64,000 nt of DNA. Source: Bryobacterales bacterium. Its GTDB lineage: Bacteria > Acidobacteriota > Terriglobia > Bryobacterales > Bryobacteraceae. The stretch covers positions 248,001 to 312,000 of the forward strand of contig JADLDI010000032.1 of the NCBI GenBank assembly GCA_020846745.1, written 5' to 3'. The notes below the pieces were generated by a model that had not been told where the DNA came from, searched no databases, and saw nothing but the letters and a program-made list of their open reading frames with translations. Below, piece after piece: positions 42,901 to 52,614 of the stretch (the stretch's first letter is position 1; every line of letters starts with the position of its first letter). The position numbers and the translations under genes are program-made.

Positions 42901-43204
42901 GTGACCTTTGAGTGGGACCGGCAGAAGCCATCGTCGAACTGGCGCAAACACCGGGTGACCTTCGAAGAGGCAGTCGGAGTGTTTCTCGACCCTTTCGCCA
43001 CGACCTATCCGGATCCAGACCACGGTCCCGCGGAAGATCGGGAAATTTCAATCGGTTGTACAATGGCTGGTGTTCGTCGCGCACTGTCAACGGAGCGGAC
43101 GATTACGTCTGATCAGCGCGCGGTTGGCAACCAGGGCCGAGCGGAAACGGTATGAAGAAGGCATCGGCAGTGAAGTCCCGCGACGAATTGCGCCAGGAGT
43201 ATGA
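42901..43204 (+). pseudogene. BrnT-type toxin gene with a frameshift
   Basis: From GTG 42901 the frame gives FEWDRQKPSSNWRKHRVTFE, EAVGVFLDPFATTYPDPDH and EDREISIG, a textbook BrnT N-terminal half. BrnT is a small RNase toxin. Near 43055-43067 the homology jumps by one base to the next frame, which reads LVFVAHCQRSGRLRLISARL and ATRAERKRYEEG to TGA 43202-43204, the BrnT C-terminal half. One extra base therefore breaks the gene, unless it is decoded by slippage or is a sequencing error. The real frame 1 ends with unrelated residues. The putative antitoxin gene overlaps its end. Confidence 0.75.
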
Positions 43205-43397
43205 CGTCACGCGTCTCGAAGGCGGGGTTCGCGGCAAATACTATAGTCGCGCCAAGGCAGGCACGAACATCGTGCTCATCGAGCCGGATCTCGCGCTTCT
43301 GTTTCCCGACAGCGAATCTGTAAACCGGGCCTTGCGCGTGTTGGCGGAAGCCGCACAGTCTGTGAAAGCGCCGCGGCGCAGAGATAAATCGCAGTAG
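43152..43397 (+). CDS. Small protein, probable partner (antitoxin) of the BrnT-like gene
   Basis: An 81-residue basic protein: MKKASAVKSRDELRQEYDVT, then GGVRGKYYSRAKAGTNIVLIEPDLALLFPDSESVNRALRVL. The first half has the GKYY/GTN pattern of short proteins often found next to toxin genes, and the second half resembles a ribbon-helix-helix-like dimerising segment (SVNRALRVLAEAA). It overlaps the toxin frame by 53 nt, which suggests translational coupling. It remains intact although the toxin is broken. The antitoxin role is inference from position and size. Confidence 0.6.
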   Translation: MKKASAVKSRDELRQEYDVTRLEGGVRGKYYSRAKAGTNIVLIEPDLALLFPDSESVNRALRVLAEAAQSVKAPRRRDKSQ

Positions 43398-43416
43398 CTC
43401 GGCGCCGGTGTTGTGC

Positions 43417-43788
43417 TCACAGGCGCAGCAGCAGGTTCAGAACCTGGCATGAAACAGCTTTGCACTCGGCCTCACAATCGCGTAGACGATCGGTAAAGCT
43501 GTGATAAGCGACGTAGGCCGGGATAGCGGTTGCCAGGCCGAATGCGGCCGGAACAAATGACTGCGCGATTCGTTCAACTGTGGCGGCCATACAAGCTGAT
43601 CTCTCTCCACCACAGCCTAGGAATGATCCAACAAACAGCCGGACGTTCAGAAGGGTGCCGAGCAGTGGCGCGACGGAAGCGATCAGTGCCAAACTGCTGA
43701 CGCGCGCCGATAATTGCTGACATACTTGCCGGGACGCGCGCTCCATCGCGTGGTCGATCGTGGCCAGCGTCGCAGGGCTCATCTCCAT
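43417..43788 (-). pseudogene. ExbB/TolQ/MotA proton-channel fragment
   Basis: A 123-codon frame matching only the middle and end of the family: ASVAPLLGTLLNVRLFVGSF, then ERIAQSFVPAAFGLATAIPAYVAYHSFTDRL. The usual N-terminal membrane helix and cytoplasmic stretch are absent, and a TAG stop lies directly before the first ATG. The loop after PLLGTL is also altered compared with the family GLLGTVxGIxxSF pattern. No ExbD partner is nearby. I judge it a decayed remnant; a short active channel subunit is less likely. Confidence 0.6.
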
Positions 43789-43898
43789 CTACAGTTATTG
43801 ACACCTGTTTCACGGTGCAGGTTCCCGTTTCGGGGAGGGGAATGCTAGTCTCAGGGGAAGGTTGTACTTACCCTGAGATTTCGCATCCGGCCCGGCTC

Positions 43899-46577
43899 AT
43901 GAGTTCTCGCAATCTCTCCCTCAGTCTCACTCCCCACGGCCACCTCCACCTCTCCGGCGACCCCGAAGCCGCTCCCCTCCACCCTGACCTGCCGCCCAAA
44001 CTCACCGCCGCCTTCAACCGCGGCTCCGGCCATGGCCTTCTCTATCTCGGCGCAGACGCGTCTTCCGCCGAGCTCTCAGCCGTATTCGCCTTCTGGCGCG
44101 AGATCGGCACGCGCTACATCAGCACGCTCTGCACCCAGGCCAAGCCGGGCGTGCCCGTTCCTCCAGAAGACGAACTAGCCCGGTTCGTCACCGCCGCCCC
44201 GCCAATGGTCGGTGGCGAATACCTCACCAAGAGTGTTCTGGCATCGCTTTGGCAGGAACTCGATACCGCGTTCACGGCGGAACTCGCCGAATCGAAACTG
44301 GATCTGCAGACGTTCCTCCAAAGCCGCAATCCAGCCTGGAACCTCGTCGGGCGCGTCCACTTCAACCTCGCCGAGAATCGCAAGGACCCGGACCTGCCGT
44401 TCGCCTTCCTGGCCACCTATACCACACGGCTGACCGATCAATCCAAACCACAACACCTGCCGCTCGGCCAGGCGTTGAACGAATACGCGGGCGCGGCGAA
44501 GAAGCAGCAGTTGCTGTCGTTGCTGTTGCCCGTGCAACGCGCGGCGGAGAAGTGCGCGTGGCTGAAGCAAATGGTGGAGGCTCGCGAGATTTTCTATCCG
44601 CTGCGCTGGAGTCCGCCGGAAGCGCTGCAGATGCTTCGCGATGTACCGCGGCTCGAATCGGCCGGCGTTGTGGTGCGCATGCCTGCTGCCTGGCGCACGG
44701 GCCGCCCGGCGCGACCGCGGGTCACCGCATCGGTCGGCGGCGAATCGCCCGCAGGCATTGGACAGGATGCGCTGCTGGACTTCAAGATGGAGGTCACGCT
44801 GGATGGTGAACCACTCACCGCCGCGGAAATCCAGGAGCTTCTAAAAGGCGTCGATGGGCTCGCCTTCGTTCGCGGACGCTGGGTGGAACTCGATGCCAAG
44901 ACGTTACAGGAAACCATCGACCGGTTCCGCGATGCCGAACAGGCTGCCGCCGAAGGCGGTCTGCCGTTCCGCGATGCCATGCGCATGCTCGCGGGCGCGG
45001 ATGTCGCGCTCAGCGCCGGCGACGAGTTGGACACTCGGGAATGGTCGCAAGTGATTGCCGGACCTTGGCTCGCGGAAACGCTCAAAGCCCTCCGCAATCC
45101 GGAGAGAGCGGGCACGGCCGATCCCGGCGACGCGCTGAAGGGCACCTTGCGGCCCTACCAGCAGGTGGGCGTCGAGTGGCTGCATCTGCTGACGCAACTT
45201 GGGTTGGGGGCGTGCCTTGCCGACGACATGGGTCTGGGCAAGACGATTCAGGTCCTGTCGCTGCTCCTGGTGTTGAGACAGCATAAGCTCACCGGTCCGG
45301 CACTACTGGTCGCTCCGGCGTCGCTCCTCGCTAACTGGGCCGCGGAAGTGGAGCGCTTCGCACCCGGATTGCGCATACTGGTGGCCCATCCATCCGCGAT
45401 GCCTGCTGCCGACCTGAAATCGTTGCGCGCGGAAACGCTCGAAGGCGTCGACCTGGTGATCACCACCTACGGCTCCCTATCGCGCTTGCCCTGGATCAAA
45501 CAGATGAGCTGGCGGCTCGCGGTGCTCGACGAAGCGCAGGCCATCAAGAATCCCAACACCGTTCAAACCCGCGCGGCCAAGGCGCTCAAGGCACGGGCGC
45601 GCATTGCCCTGACCGGGACCCCGGTCGAGAACCGTCCGGGCGATCTCTGGTCCATCTTCGACTTCATCAACCCCGGCCTGCTCGGGTCCGCCAAGGCGTT
45701 CACCGCGTTCACCAAAAAGCTCACCAAGAGTCCCCAAGCCTCCTGGCAGCCGCTGCGCGAACTCGTCCGGCCGTATATCCTGCGCCGTCTCAAGACCGAC
45801 AAATCCGTAATCGCGGACCTGCCCGACAAGACCGAAGTGCAGGCATTCTGCTCGCTCAGCCGGCGCCAGGCGGCGCTCTACGAACAGGCCGTCAACGAAC
45901 TCGCGCACCTCATCGAGCACGCCACCGGCATCGAGCGAAAAGGGCTCGTGCTGTCGTTCCTGATGCGCTTCAAGCAGATCTGCAATCATCCGTCGCAGTG
46001 GCTGGGCGACCACAGCTGGGCCGAGCAGGATAGCGGGAAATGGTCGCGCCTCCGCGAAATCGCCGACACCGTCGCCGCACGGCAGGAGAAGATGTTGGTG
46101 TTCACCCAGTTCCGCGAGATCGCCGAGCCGCTTGCGCGGTATCTCGAAACGGTGTGCGGCCGCCCCGGGCTGGTGTTACATGGCGGCACCCAGGTGCGCA
46201 AGCGCAAGGACCTGGTGCGCCGCTTTCAGGAAGACGAGTCTGTCGGATTCTTCGTCCTGTCGCTCAAAGCCGGTGGCTCGGGTTTGAATCTCACCGCCGC
46301 CTCGCACGTCGTGCACTTCGACCGTTGGTGGAACCCCGCCGTCGAAAACCAGGCCACCGATCGCGCCTTCCGCATCGGGCAGACCCGCAACGTGCTCGTC
46401 CACAAATTCGTCTGCCGCGGTACGCTCGAAGAGAAGATCGACCGTATGATCGAGGCCAAACGCGAACTCTCGCGCGAGTTGCTCGAAGGCGGCGCCGAAA
46501 CCATGCTCACCGAAATGAGCGACGATGAACTGATGCGGCTGGTCGCGCTCGACCTCAACAAGGCGATCGATGGCTAA
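43899..46577 (+). CDS. SNF2-family DEAD/DEAH-box helicase/ATPase
   Basis: An 892-residue protein from ATG 43899. The N-terminal third is the poorly characterised accessory region usual in bacterial SNF2 proteins (ends with AVFAFWREIG, LDFKMEVTLDGEPLT and VRGRWVELDAKTL). The motor starts LRPYQQVGVEWLHLL (Q-motif region), Walker A DDMGLGKTIQ, motif II LDEAQAIKN, motif III LTGTPVENRPGDLWSIFDF, and the C-terminal lobe has SLKAGGSGLNLTAASHVVHFDRWWNPAVENQ and DRAFRIGQT. It translocates on double-stranded DNA; role in bacteria is unclear (remodelling, repair or RNA polymerase recycling). It overlaps the SWIM gene by 8 nt. Confidence 0.92.
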   Translation: MSSRNLSLSLTPHGHLHLSGDPEAAPLHPDLPPKLTAAFNRGSGHGLLYLGADASSAELSAVFAFWREIGTRYISTLCTQAKPGVPVPPEDELARFVTAAPPMVGGEYLTKSVLASLWQELDTAFTAELAESKLDLQTFLQSRNPAWNLVGRVHFNLAENRKDPDLPFAFLATYTTRLTDQSKPQHLPLGQALNEYAGAAKKQQLLSLLLPVQRAAEKCAWLKQMVEAREIFYPLRWSPPEALQMLRDVPRLESAGVVVRMPAAWRTGRPARPRVTASVGGESPAGIGQDALLDFKMEVTLDGEPLTAAEIQELLKGVDGLAFVRGRWVELDAKTLQETIDRFRDAEQAAAEGGLPFRDAMRMLAGADVALSAGDELDTREWSQVIAGPWLAETLKALRNPERAGTADPGDALKGTLRPYQQVGVEWLHLLTQLGLGACLADDMGLGKTIQVLSLLLVLRQHKLTGPALLVAPASLLANWAAEVERFAPGLRILVAHPSAMPAADLKSLRAETLEGVDLVITTYGSLSRLPWIKQMSWRLAVLDEAQAIKNPNTVQTRAAKALKARARIALTGTPVENRPGDLWSIFDFINPGLLGSAKAFTAFTKKLTKSPQASWQPLRELVRPYILRRLKTDKSVIADLPDKTEVQAFCSLSRRQAALYEQAVNELAHLIEHATGIERKGLVLSFLMRFKQICNHPSQWLGDHSWAEQDSGKWSRLREIADTVAARQEKMLVFTQFREIAEPLARYLETVCGRPGLVLHGGTQVRKRKDLVRRFQEDESVGFFVLSLKAGGSGLNLTAASHVVHFDRWWNPAVENQATDRAFRIGQTRNVLVHKFVCRGTLEEKIDRMIEAKRELSRELLEGGAETMLTEMSDDELMRLVALDLNKAIDG

Positions 46578-47367
46578 TTGGCGCGGCGGCTATTTCGAAG
46601 ACTGGAGACCCTATGTCTCCGCCGGCGAACGCCGCCGGCAAGCGGTGCGTGAAATCGAGCGCAACCGGAAGAAAGGCCACGATGTTTCGCCGGTAATTAT
46701 TCAGGGACGAACGATCGCGGCTACTTTTTGGGGCAAATCGTGGTGCGAGAACCTCGAAGGCTACAGCGACTTCGCCAACCGCCTCCCCCGTGGCCGTACC
46801 TATGTCCGCAGCGGCGCGGTCATAGACCTGCAGATTAAGCCGGGTGAGATCGCCGCCATGGTGAGCGGATCGTCTTTATACAACGTCTCTCTGGCCATCG
46901 CTGCCCTCCCCGCCGACCACTGGAAAGCGATCTGCCGCGACTGTGCCGGCGGCATCGACTCGGTTATCGAACTGCTGCAAGGCCGCTTCTCGAAGGCGGT
47001 GATGGAGCGGATCTGCCGCCAGGCCGACGGACTTTTCCCCTCGCCCCGCGAGATCAAGCTGTCCTGCAGTTGCCCGGACTGGGCCGCCATGTGCAAACAC
47101 GTCGCCGCCGTCCTATATGGGATCGGCGCGAGGCTCGACCATCAGCCCGAACTCCTGTTCCGCCTCCGCGGCGTTGACGAAAACGAACTCATCGCCAGTG
47201 CCGGCTCTGCGATGTCCTTCGACCTCGGCGCCCCACCGTCCCGCCGCGTCCTGCAAGGCGAAGACCTGGGCGCGCTGTTCGGACTGGAGCTGGTCACCGA
47301 GGCCTCCGCCGCGTCCAACGAACCCAAGACAGTTGTAAAACGCCCCCGCCAGCGCCTCCCCCGCTAA
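46570..47367 (+). CDS. SWIM zinc-finger protein
   Basis: A 265-residue protein with the SWIM motif CxCx(n)CxH at LSCSCPDWAAMCKHVAAVLYG (about residues 157-177). The N-terminal part is typical of the family (FWGKSWCENLEGYSDFANRLPRGRTYVR). SWIM domains bind DNA or proteins and are found fused to or next to SNF2 ATPases, as here: the start overlaps the helicase gene by 8 nt, so the two are cotranslated and probably form a complex. The last 30 residues are basic and disordered. Confidence 0.9.
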   Translation: MANWRGGYFEDWRPYVSAGERRRQAVREIERNRKKGHDVSPVIIQGRTIAATFWGKSWCENLEGYSDFANRLPRGRTYVRSGAVIDLQIKPGEIAAMVSGSSLYNVSLAIAALPADHWKAICRDCAGGIDSVIELLQGRFSKAVMERICRQADGLFPSPREIKLSCSCPDWAAMCKHVAAVLYGIGARLDHQPELLFRLRGVDENELIASAGSAMSFDLGAPPSRRVLQGEDLGALFGLELVTEASAASNEPKTVVKRPRQRLPR

Positions 47368-47374
47368 CCCCTTA

Positions 47375-47392
47375 AAATCGGGGCCTGTCCCC
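47375..47392. repeat. Inverted repeat arm A around a decayed element
   Basis: AAATCGGGGCCTGTCCCC is the exact reverse complement of 47649-47666. The two 18-bp arms bracket about 256 nt that hold the transposase-like remnant and the tandem repeats. Confidence 0.85.
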
Positions 47393-47441
47393 AATTTCGA
47401 GGCCCGTATTCTGCTGTACGCAGCGTGCGTGTCTTCTTTTT

Positions 47442-47576
47442 GTCTGCGGTCGTGTTTTATTGGCCGATCGAGGTTACAAACGTGACCCTGAACGTATACA
47501 GGCTATCCTCGACGCACCCCACTACCCCCCGGTCGTCCCAGTCAATCCGGCCAGGAAACACGCCCTCCTGCTGGAC
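47442..47576 (+). pseudogene. Possible transposase remnant
   Basis: The plus frame through 47460 reads VLLADRGYKRDPERIQAIL followed by PPVVPVNPARK, resembling the DDE-transposase segment with a DxGYDS-type motif and a PIIPLNPRR-type motif. Nothing of the other catalytic blocks is present, and the frame then runs into simple repeats. About 340 nt between the SWIM gene and the DinB gene hold no other gene. The similarity is short and by eye. Confidence 0.33.
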
Positions 47577-47600
47577 CTGGCGGGTGCAGAAATATCCATC

Positions 47601-47666
47601 GGTTATTCGCGGTTATTCGGGTTATTCGGGGACAGGCCCTGGTTATTCGGGGACAGGCCCCGATTT
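47601..47666 (+). repeat. GGTTATTCG tandem repeats with GGGGACAGGCCC units, and inverted repeat arm B
   Basis: GGTTATTCG occurs at 47601, 47611, 47620 and 47641. The longer unit GGTTATTCGGGGACAGGCCC occurs twice (47620-47639 and 47641-47660) with 21-nt period. The last copy runs into GGGGACAGGCCCCGATTT (47649-47666), which pairs with 47375-47392. Confidence 0.88.
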
Positions 47667-47704
47667 CGGCCACCGCTGGACGCGTGACGGCAAAGTCAGC
47701 CGCG

Positions 47705-48307
47705 CTATCTCGGATACTTCGCGTCGGCCATCACCTCTCGCATCTGCTGGATGTGGCGGTCGGAGTGCGCGGCAATAAACAGCACCCATTCGTAAACATC
47801 GATTGCGCCGAATACGGGATGAGGCGAAGTATGGCTGCGAAGTTCCGCTTTCGTGGTTTTCACGAACTCGATGGTCCGGTCGCGCCGGCTCTTGAACTCC
47901 GCGACTAGTGCATCGCGTGTCCCGAACTTCCCCGTTGGACGGATCTGCTCCGGCGCCTGCGCCTTCCTCGATCGGTCGGGCACCATCTTCAGGATCGCCT
48001 CATCCTTCTTCTTGAATTCCTCCGGGGCCACGGTCACCTTTGGTGATTCCAGGGTCCGCTGGGCCGCTCCATACATCAGATCCTCAGCCAGCGTGAGGTG
48101 TTCCGCCACTTCGGCAATCGACCACCGATCCGGCCCGGGCTTGAACCTAAACTGGCTGTCCGAGACACTTTGCACGATGTCCAGGAACTGCTTCCGGGTC
48201 GCGTGCAGGTAGCTCATCGCACGGTCGCGTTCACCTTGCGAGAGCGTTTGTGCGCTGCTTGTAATCGCGAATAGCGCAACAGCGGGAACTAAGAAGAAGA
48301 CTTTCAT
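47705..48307 (-). CDS. Secreted DinB-like protein
   Basis: A 200-residue protein; ATG 48307 gives MKVFFLVPAVALFAITSSAQ, a signal peptide. The rest is the DinB/YfiT four-helix bundle: FKPGPDRWSIAEVAEHLTLAED with the first His, and HSDRHIQQMREV near the C-terminus with the metal-binding His pair. DinB-like proteins bind a divalent metal and many act as thiol-dependent transferases or hydrolases, usually in the cytoplasm. An exported version is common in acidobacteria. Substrate unknown. The 3' end lies in the repeat region. Confidence 0.88.
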   Translation of the reverse strand: MKVFFLVPAVALFAITSSAQTLSQGERDRAMSYLHATRKQFLDIVQSVSDSQFRFKPGPDRWSIAEVAEHLTLAEDLMYGAAQRTLESPKVTVAPEEFKKKDEAILKMVPDRSRKAQAPEQIRPTGKFGTRDALVAEFKSRRDRTIEFVKTTKAELRSHTSPHPVFGAIDVYEWVLFIAAHSDRHIQQMREVMADAKYPR

Positions 48308-48363
48308 CGAAAACACCTAAATAGTAACGCATATTCCTCCGATAACAACCACAGGGCCTGCTA

Positions 48364-49494
48364 GTGCGAGTTGTCAATACGGTGTCCTTAATTGATCGGA
48401 TCGCGCCGCCCGCTGGCGCCAACCTTCACCACGATCCGCCGCCTTCCGTGGCGGCCGAAGAAGGAGAACGCCCGCAATCCATTCTCGTTGTAGATGGCCT
48501 GGACGTGAATCGGCGGCTGATCCGGGCCATGCTCAAAACCGCCCGCTACCGTGTTCTCGAAGCACGACGCGCCTCGGAAGCTCTCAGCATCATTAGTCGG
48601 GAGAACATCGACCTGTTGATTGTCGATCTGATGATGCCCGAAATGTCGGGGCAGGAATTCTGCCGGCTCGTCAAATCAAATAAAAAGACCCAGTTCACGC
48701 CGATCCTGATGCTGACCAGCGTGCAGGGTGTCGAAAACGAAATCGCCAGCATCGCATCGGGCGCGGACGAGTTCCTTACCAAGCCGCTTCATCCGGAAGT
48801 CGTCAGGACACGTGTTCGCGCCATGCTGCGCAACAAAGCTGCCGTCGACTCTCTGGAGGAAGCGGAAACGATCTTGTTTGCCCTCGCCCAGGCTGTCGAA
48901 AAGCGCGACCAGTACACGGGCGATCATTGTGAGCGCCTCGCCGGCTATTCTGTCGCCCTCGGCCAGGCTCTCGGTCTGGCTCGCAGTCAGATCGTTGCCC
49001 TTCACCGCGGAGGTTACCTGCACGACATTGGCAAGATCTGCGTTCCGGATGCCATTCTGTTTAAGCGCGGACCCCTCACTGAGGAGGAATGGGTCGTCAT
49101 GCGCGCGCACACCATAAAAGGCGAGGAGATCTGCCGTCCTATGAAGACTCTCGCGCCAGTTCTCCCCATCATCCGTCATCATCATGAAAAGTGGAACGGA
49201 ACGGGTTACCCCGATGGGCTCGCGGGTGAAGACATCCCGCTGCTGGCACGTATCCTTCAGGTGGTCGATATCTACGACGCACTCACCACCGCCCGCCCCT
49301 ACAAGGCCGCATATACCCACGAGCAGGCTAAGGCAATGATGGAAGAAGAGGTTCGCCGCTCGTGGCGCGACCCCGAACTCGTTCCGCTCTTCTTTGAGTG
49401 TTGCCAGCACGGCTTTGCCGAACGCGACATGGAACTCGAAGCCGCCTCCGTTCGCCAATCGCTCGACAACATGCGAAACGAACTGCTGAAGTAG
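48364..49494 (+). CDS. Response regulator with HD-GYP phosphodiesterase output
   Basis: A 376-residue protein from GTG 48364. The receiver domain (about 38-158) has the phospho-acceptor Asp88 in LLIVDLMMPEMSG. The HD-GYP domain (about 170-360) has His220-Asp221 in GGYLHDIGK, a HHHEKWNGTGYPDGL block (272-286) and VVDIYDALTTARPYK. HD-GYP enzymes degrade cyclic-di-GMP and so promote motility over biofilm. The first 35 residues are an extension without homology. No partner kinase is adjacent, so it is an orphan. Confidence 0.94.
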   Translation: MRVVNTVSLIDRIAPPAGANLHHDPPPSVAAEEGERPQSILVVDGLDVNRRLIRAMLKTARYRVLEARRASEALSIISRENIDLLIVDLMMPEMSGQEFCRLVKSNKKTQFTPILMLTSVQGVENEIASIASGADEFLTKPLHPEVVRTRVRAMLRNKAAVDSLEEAETILFALAQAVEKRDQYTGDHCERLAGYSVALGQALGLARSQIVALHRGGYLHDIGKICVPDAILFKRGPLTEEEWVVMRAHTIKGEEICRPMKTLAPVLPIIRHHHEKWNGTGYPDGLAGEDIPLLARILQVVDIYDALTTARPYKAAYTHEQAKAMMEEEVRRSWRDPELVPLFFECCQHGFAERDMELEAASVRQSLDNMRNELLK

Positions 49495-49579
49495 TCGCTT
49501 CTCTCCGCCAAACTGCTTATCTCTCCGGCTGACACATCCGCCAGACCGAGTTACCCTATAACTGACTACCTAACCTCCC

Positions 49580-52500
49580 ATGCTGCGCACTCGAGCTGTC
49601 TTTTTTCTTGCCGGTGTCTGCCTGGCAGCCCCTCCCGTCGACTTCACGAAAGACGTTCAGCCGATCTTTGCCGAACGGTGCTATTCCTGTCACGGACCCA
49701 AAGCCCAACTCGGCGGGCTCCGCCTCGATTCGAAAGACATCGCCGCTAAGTCGATACATCCCGGGAAGTCCGGCACTAGCTCCTTATTCATACGTGTTGC
49801 GGGAATCGGCGATCAGGCCCGCATGCCCATGGGCGGAAAGCCGCTCTCACCCGCCGAGATTGACATCATTAAACAATGGATCGATGAAGGCGCCCCCTGG
49901 CCCGACCAGGCGAGTGCTCAGGGCGCCACCGTCCAGAAGCACTGGGCGTTTATAGCGCCAGGGCGGCCTTCCGCTCCTAAAACAAATACGGCGGACTGGA
50001 TTCGCAATCCGATTGACGCTTTCGTTCTCGCACGCCTGGATAAGGAAGGTTTGGAACCTTCTCCGGAGGCGGATCGAATCACGTTACTTCGCCGCTTATC
50101 GCTTGATTTGATAGGGCTTCCGCCGACTCTGGCAGAGGTGGATGAATTTCTTTCCGATACGTCTCGTAACGCGTACGAGAAACAGGTCGAACGCCTCCTC
50201 TCCTCCCCACACTACGGCGAACGCTGGGGTCGCCACTGGCTCGATGCCGCCCGCTACGCCGATTCCGACGGCTTCGAAAAAGACAAGCAGCGCAGCGTCT
50301 GGTTTTACCGCGATTGGGTCGTGAGCGCCCACAACCGCGACCTACCCTATAGCCAGTTCCTCACGGAGCAACTCGCGGGTGACCTGATGCCGAATCCTAC
50401 ACAGGACCAGTTGGTGGCCACCGGCTTTTTGCGCAACTCGATGATCAATGAAGAAGGCGGCGTCGACCCCGAGCAGTTCCGAATGGAAGCGATGTTCGAC
50501 CGTATGGATGCGATTGGCAAGGCGATGCTCGGCATCACCATCCAGTGCGCGCAGTGCCACAACCATAAGTATGATCCGCTCACGCAGGAGGAATACTACA
50601 AATTATTCGCATATCTGAATAATTCGAATGAAGGCTCTGTCGCCGTCTACACTCCCGCCGAACAGATTATTAGGTCTGACATCTTTCGAAATATCCGTGA
50701 AATTGAGCAGGACCTCCAACACCGCACCCCCGACTGGGCCGCTCGCATGGCTAAATGGGAGGCTGCCGTTCGAAACGAACCCAATTGGTCTGTTCTCCGG
50801 CCCGAAGTCGATGACATTTCCACCGGCGGCCAGAAGTATATCCCCCTCTCCGATGGTTCTTTCCTCGCTCAGGGCTATGCCCCCACAAAGCACAGGGTTA
50901 AGTTCACGACGAAAATCGACACGGTCGGCATCACCGGCTTTCGCCTCGAACTCCTGAACGACCCCAACCTCCCCCTCAACGGACCCGGCCGGTCGCTCAA
51001 AGGAACCGGCGCCCTGACGGAATTCGAAGCCGAAATCGCTCCAGCGTCCGATCCCAAGAAGGTCACCAAGGTCAAATTCACCCGCGCGACAGCCGACATC
51101 AACCTCCCGGAACGCGAACTCGATGCGATGTTCTACGATAAGACCGACAAACGTCGTGTCACCGGCCCAATCGAGTACGCCATCGACGGCAAGGATGAAA
51201 CCGCGTGGGGTATCGACGCCGGTCCCGGCCGCCGCAATCAACCGCGAAAGGCGGTGTTCCAGCCCTCGGAACCGATCGGCTTCGAAGGCGGCGCCATCCT
51301 GACCATCTACCTGTCGCAAAAGGCCGGCGGTTGGAACAGCGACGACAACCAGAGCCATAATCTGGGCCGCATGCGCCTGTCCGTCACCACCGCCCCGAAC
51401 CCCGTGGCCGACCCGCTACCTGCTACTGTCCGGCAGATCCTCTCCGTCCCCGGCGGTGAACGCAGCACCGCTCAGACGAATAGCCTATTCAGCTACTGGC
51501 GGACCACCGTCCCTGAGTGGTCCGTCGAGAGCGCCAGAATCGAGGAACTCTGGCGCCGGCACCCCGAAGGCTCGTCGCAGTTGGTGCTTCAGGAGCGCGA
51601 GAAGGAAGCCCGCCAGACTCACATGCTCACCCGCGGCGACTTCCTCAAGCCCAACAAACAAGTCACCGCAGGCGTCCCCGCTTTCTTAAACCCACTCCCG
51701 CCCGATGCTCCACCGACTCGCCTCACTCTCGCTCGCTGGCTTACCGACCGGAATGCGCCCACCACGGCGCGCGCTTTCGTGAATCGCGTTTGGCAGAACT
51801 ACTTCGGCACCGGGCTGATCGCGACCAGTGAAGACCTCGGCAAACAGTGCGATCCGCCGTCCCATCCGGAACTGCTCGACTGGCTGGCCGTCGAATTCAT
51901 GGAGCCGACCGTCAATGCCAAAGCGGAGCCTTGGTCGATGAAGCAACTGCACCGGCTGATCGTCACCTCGGCGACCTACCGCCAAAGCTCGAAGGTAACG
52001 CCGAACCTGCTTGAAAAGGACCCGTTCAATCGCCTGCTTGCCCGCGGTCCTCGTATCCGCGTAGAAGGCGAGGTGGTGCGCGACATCGCGCTTGCCGCTA
52101 GCGGTCTGCTCAATGCCAAGGTCGGCGGACCCAGCGTCTATCCGCCTGCCCCCGACTTCCTCTTTCAGCCGCCCGCCAGCTATGGGCCCAAGGTTTGGAA
52201 AGAGGAAAAGGGCGCCGACCGCTACCGCCGCGCGCTCTACACGTTCCGCTACCGGTCGGTCCCCTACCCGATGCTGCAGAACTTCGATACCCCGAACGGC
52301 GACTTCGCTTGTGTGCGCCGTCCCCGGTCCAACACGCCGCTGCAGGCTCTCACCACTTTGAACGAACCCCTCTTCCAGGAGGCAGCCAGGGCGTTGGCAC
52401 AAAAGGCCTTGAGCGAAGGTGGTTCGACGAATGCCGAGAAGCTGACCTACGCCTTCCGCCGCTGCCTTAGCCGCAAACCTACCGACGCCGAAACCGCGGA

Positions 52501-52609
52501 ACTGCTGGGCTTCCTCGATAGGCAACAGCGCCGCCTTTCGCCGGCCGATGCCTGGGCAGCCACGGCCCGCGTCCTCCTCAACCTCGACGAGACGATTACC
52601 AAGGAGTAA
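49580..52609 (+). CDS. Planctomycete cytochrome c (PSCyt1) - DUF1549 - DUF1553 protein
   Basis: A 1009-residue exported protein with signal peptide (about 1-17). The PSCyt1 domain has a heme-c motif CYSCH in [21 protein letters not shown] (about 26-47). DUF1549 spans about 135-345 ([40 protein letters not shown], with [14 protein letters not shown] as a second CxxCH). A central beta domain follows, then DUF1553 (about 715-960, [26 protein letters not shown]...). TATAAC lies at 49557-49562 as a possible -10. It is paired with a DUF1501 gene 5 nt downstream. Probable periplasmic redox protein, role unknown. Confidence 0.92.
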   Translation: MLRTRAVFFLAGVCLAAPPVDFTKDVQPIFAERCYSCHGPKAQLGGLRLDSKDIAAKSIHPGKSGTSSLFIRVAGIGDQARMPMGGKPLSPAEIDIIKQWIDEGAPWPDQASAQGATVQKHWAFIAPGRPSAPKTNTADWIRNPIDAFVLARLDKEGLEPSPEADRITLLRRLSLDLIGLPPTLAEVDEFLSDTSRNAYEKQVERLLSSPHYGERWGRHWLDAARYADSDGFEKDKQRSVWFYRDWVVSAHNRDLPYSQFLTEQLAGDLMPNPTQDQLVATGFLRNSMINEEGGVDPEQFRMEAMFDRMDAIGKAMLGITIQCAQCHNHKYDPLTQEEYYKLFAYLNNSNEGSVAVYTPAEQIIRSDIFRNIREIEQDLQHRTPDWAARMAKWEAAVRNEPNWSVLRPEVDDISTGGQKYIPLSDGSFLAQGYAPTKHRVKFTTKIDTVGITGFRLELLNDPNLPLNGPGRSLKGTGALTEFEAEIAPASDPKKVTKVKFTRATADINLPERELDAMFYDKTDKRRVTGPIEYAIDGKDETAWGIDAGPGRRNQPRKAVFQPSEPIGFEGGAILTIYLSQKAGGWNSDDNQSHNLGRMRLSVTTAPNPVADPLPATVRQILSVPGGERSTAQTNSLFSYWRTTVPEWSVESARIEELWRRHPEGSSQLVLQEREKEARQTHMLTRGDFLKPNKQVTAGVPAFLNPLPPDAPPTRLTLARWLTDRNAPTTARAFVNRVWQNYFGTGLIATSEDLGKQCDPPSHPELLDWLAVEFMEPTVNAKAEPWSMKQLHRLIVTSATYRQSSKVTPNLLEKDPFNRLLARGPRIRVEGEVVRDIALAASGLLNAKVGGPSVYPPAPDFLFQPPASYGPKVWKEEKGADRYRRALYTFRYRSVPYPMLQNFDTPNGDFACVRRPRSNTPLQALTTLNEPLFQEAARALAQKALSEGGSTNAEKLTYAFRRCLSRKPTDAETAELLGFLDRQQRRLSPADAWAATARVLLNLDETITKE

Positions 52610-52614
52610 CCGAG

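Noticed and set aside
47601-47660. CRISPR-like repeat array
   Set aside because: Units are short, almost contiguous and without spacers, and no cas gene is present.
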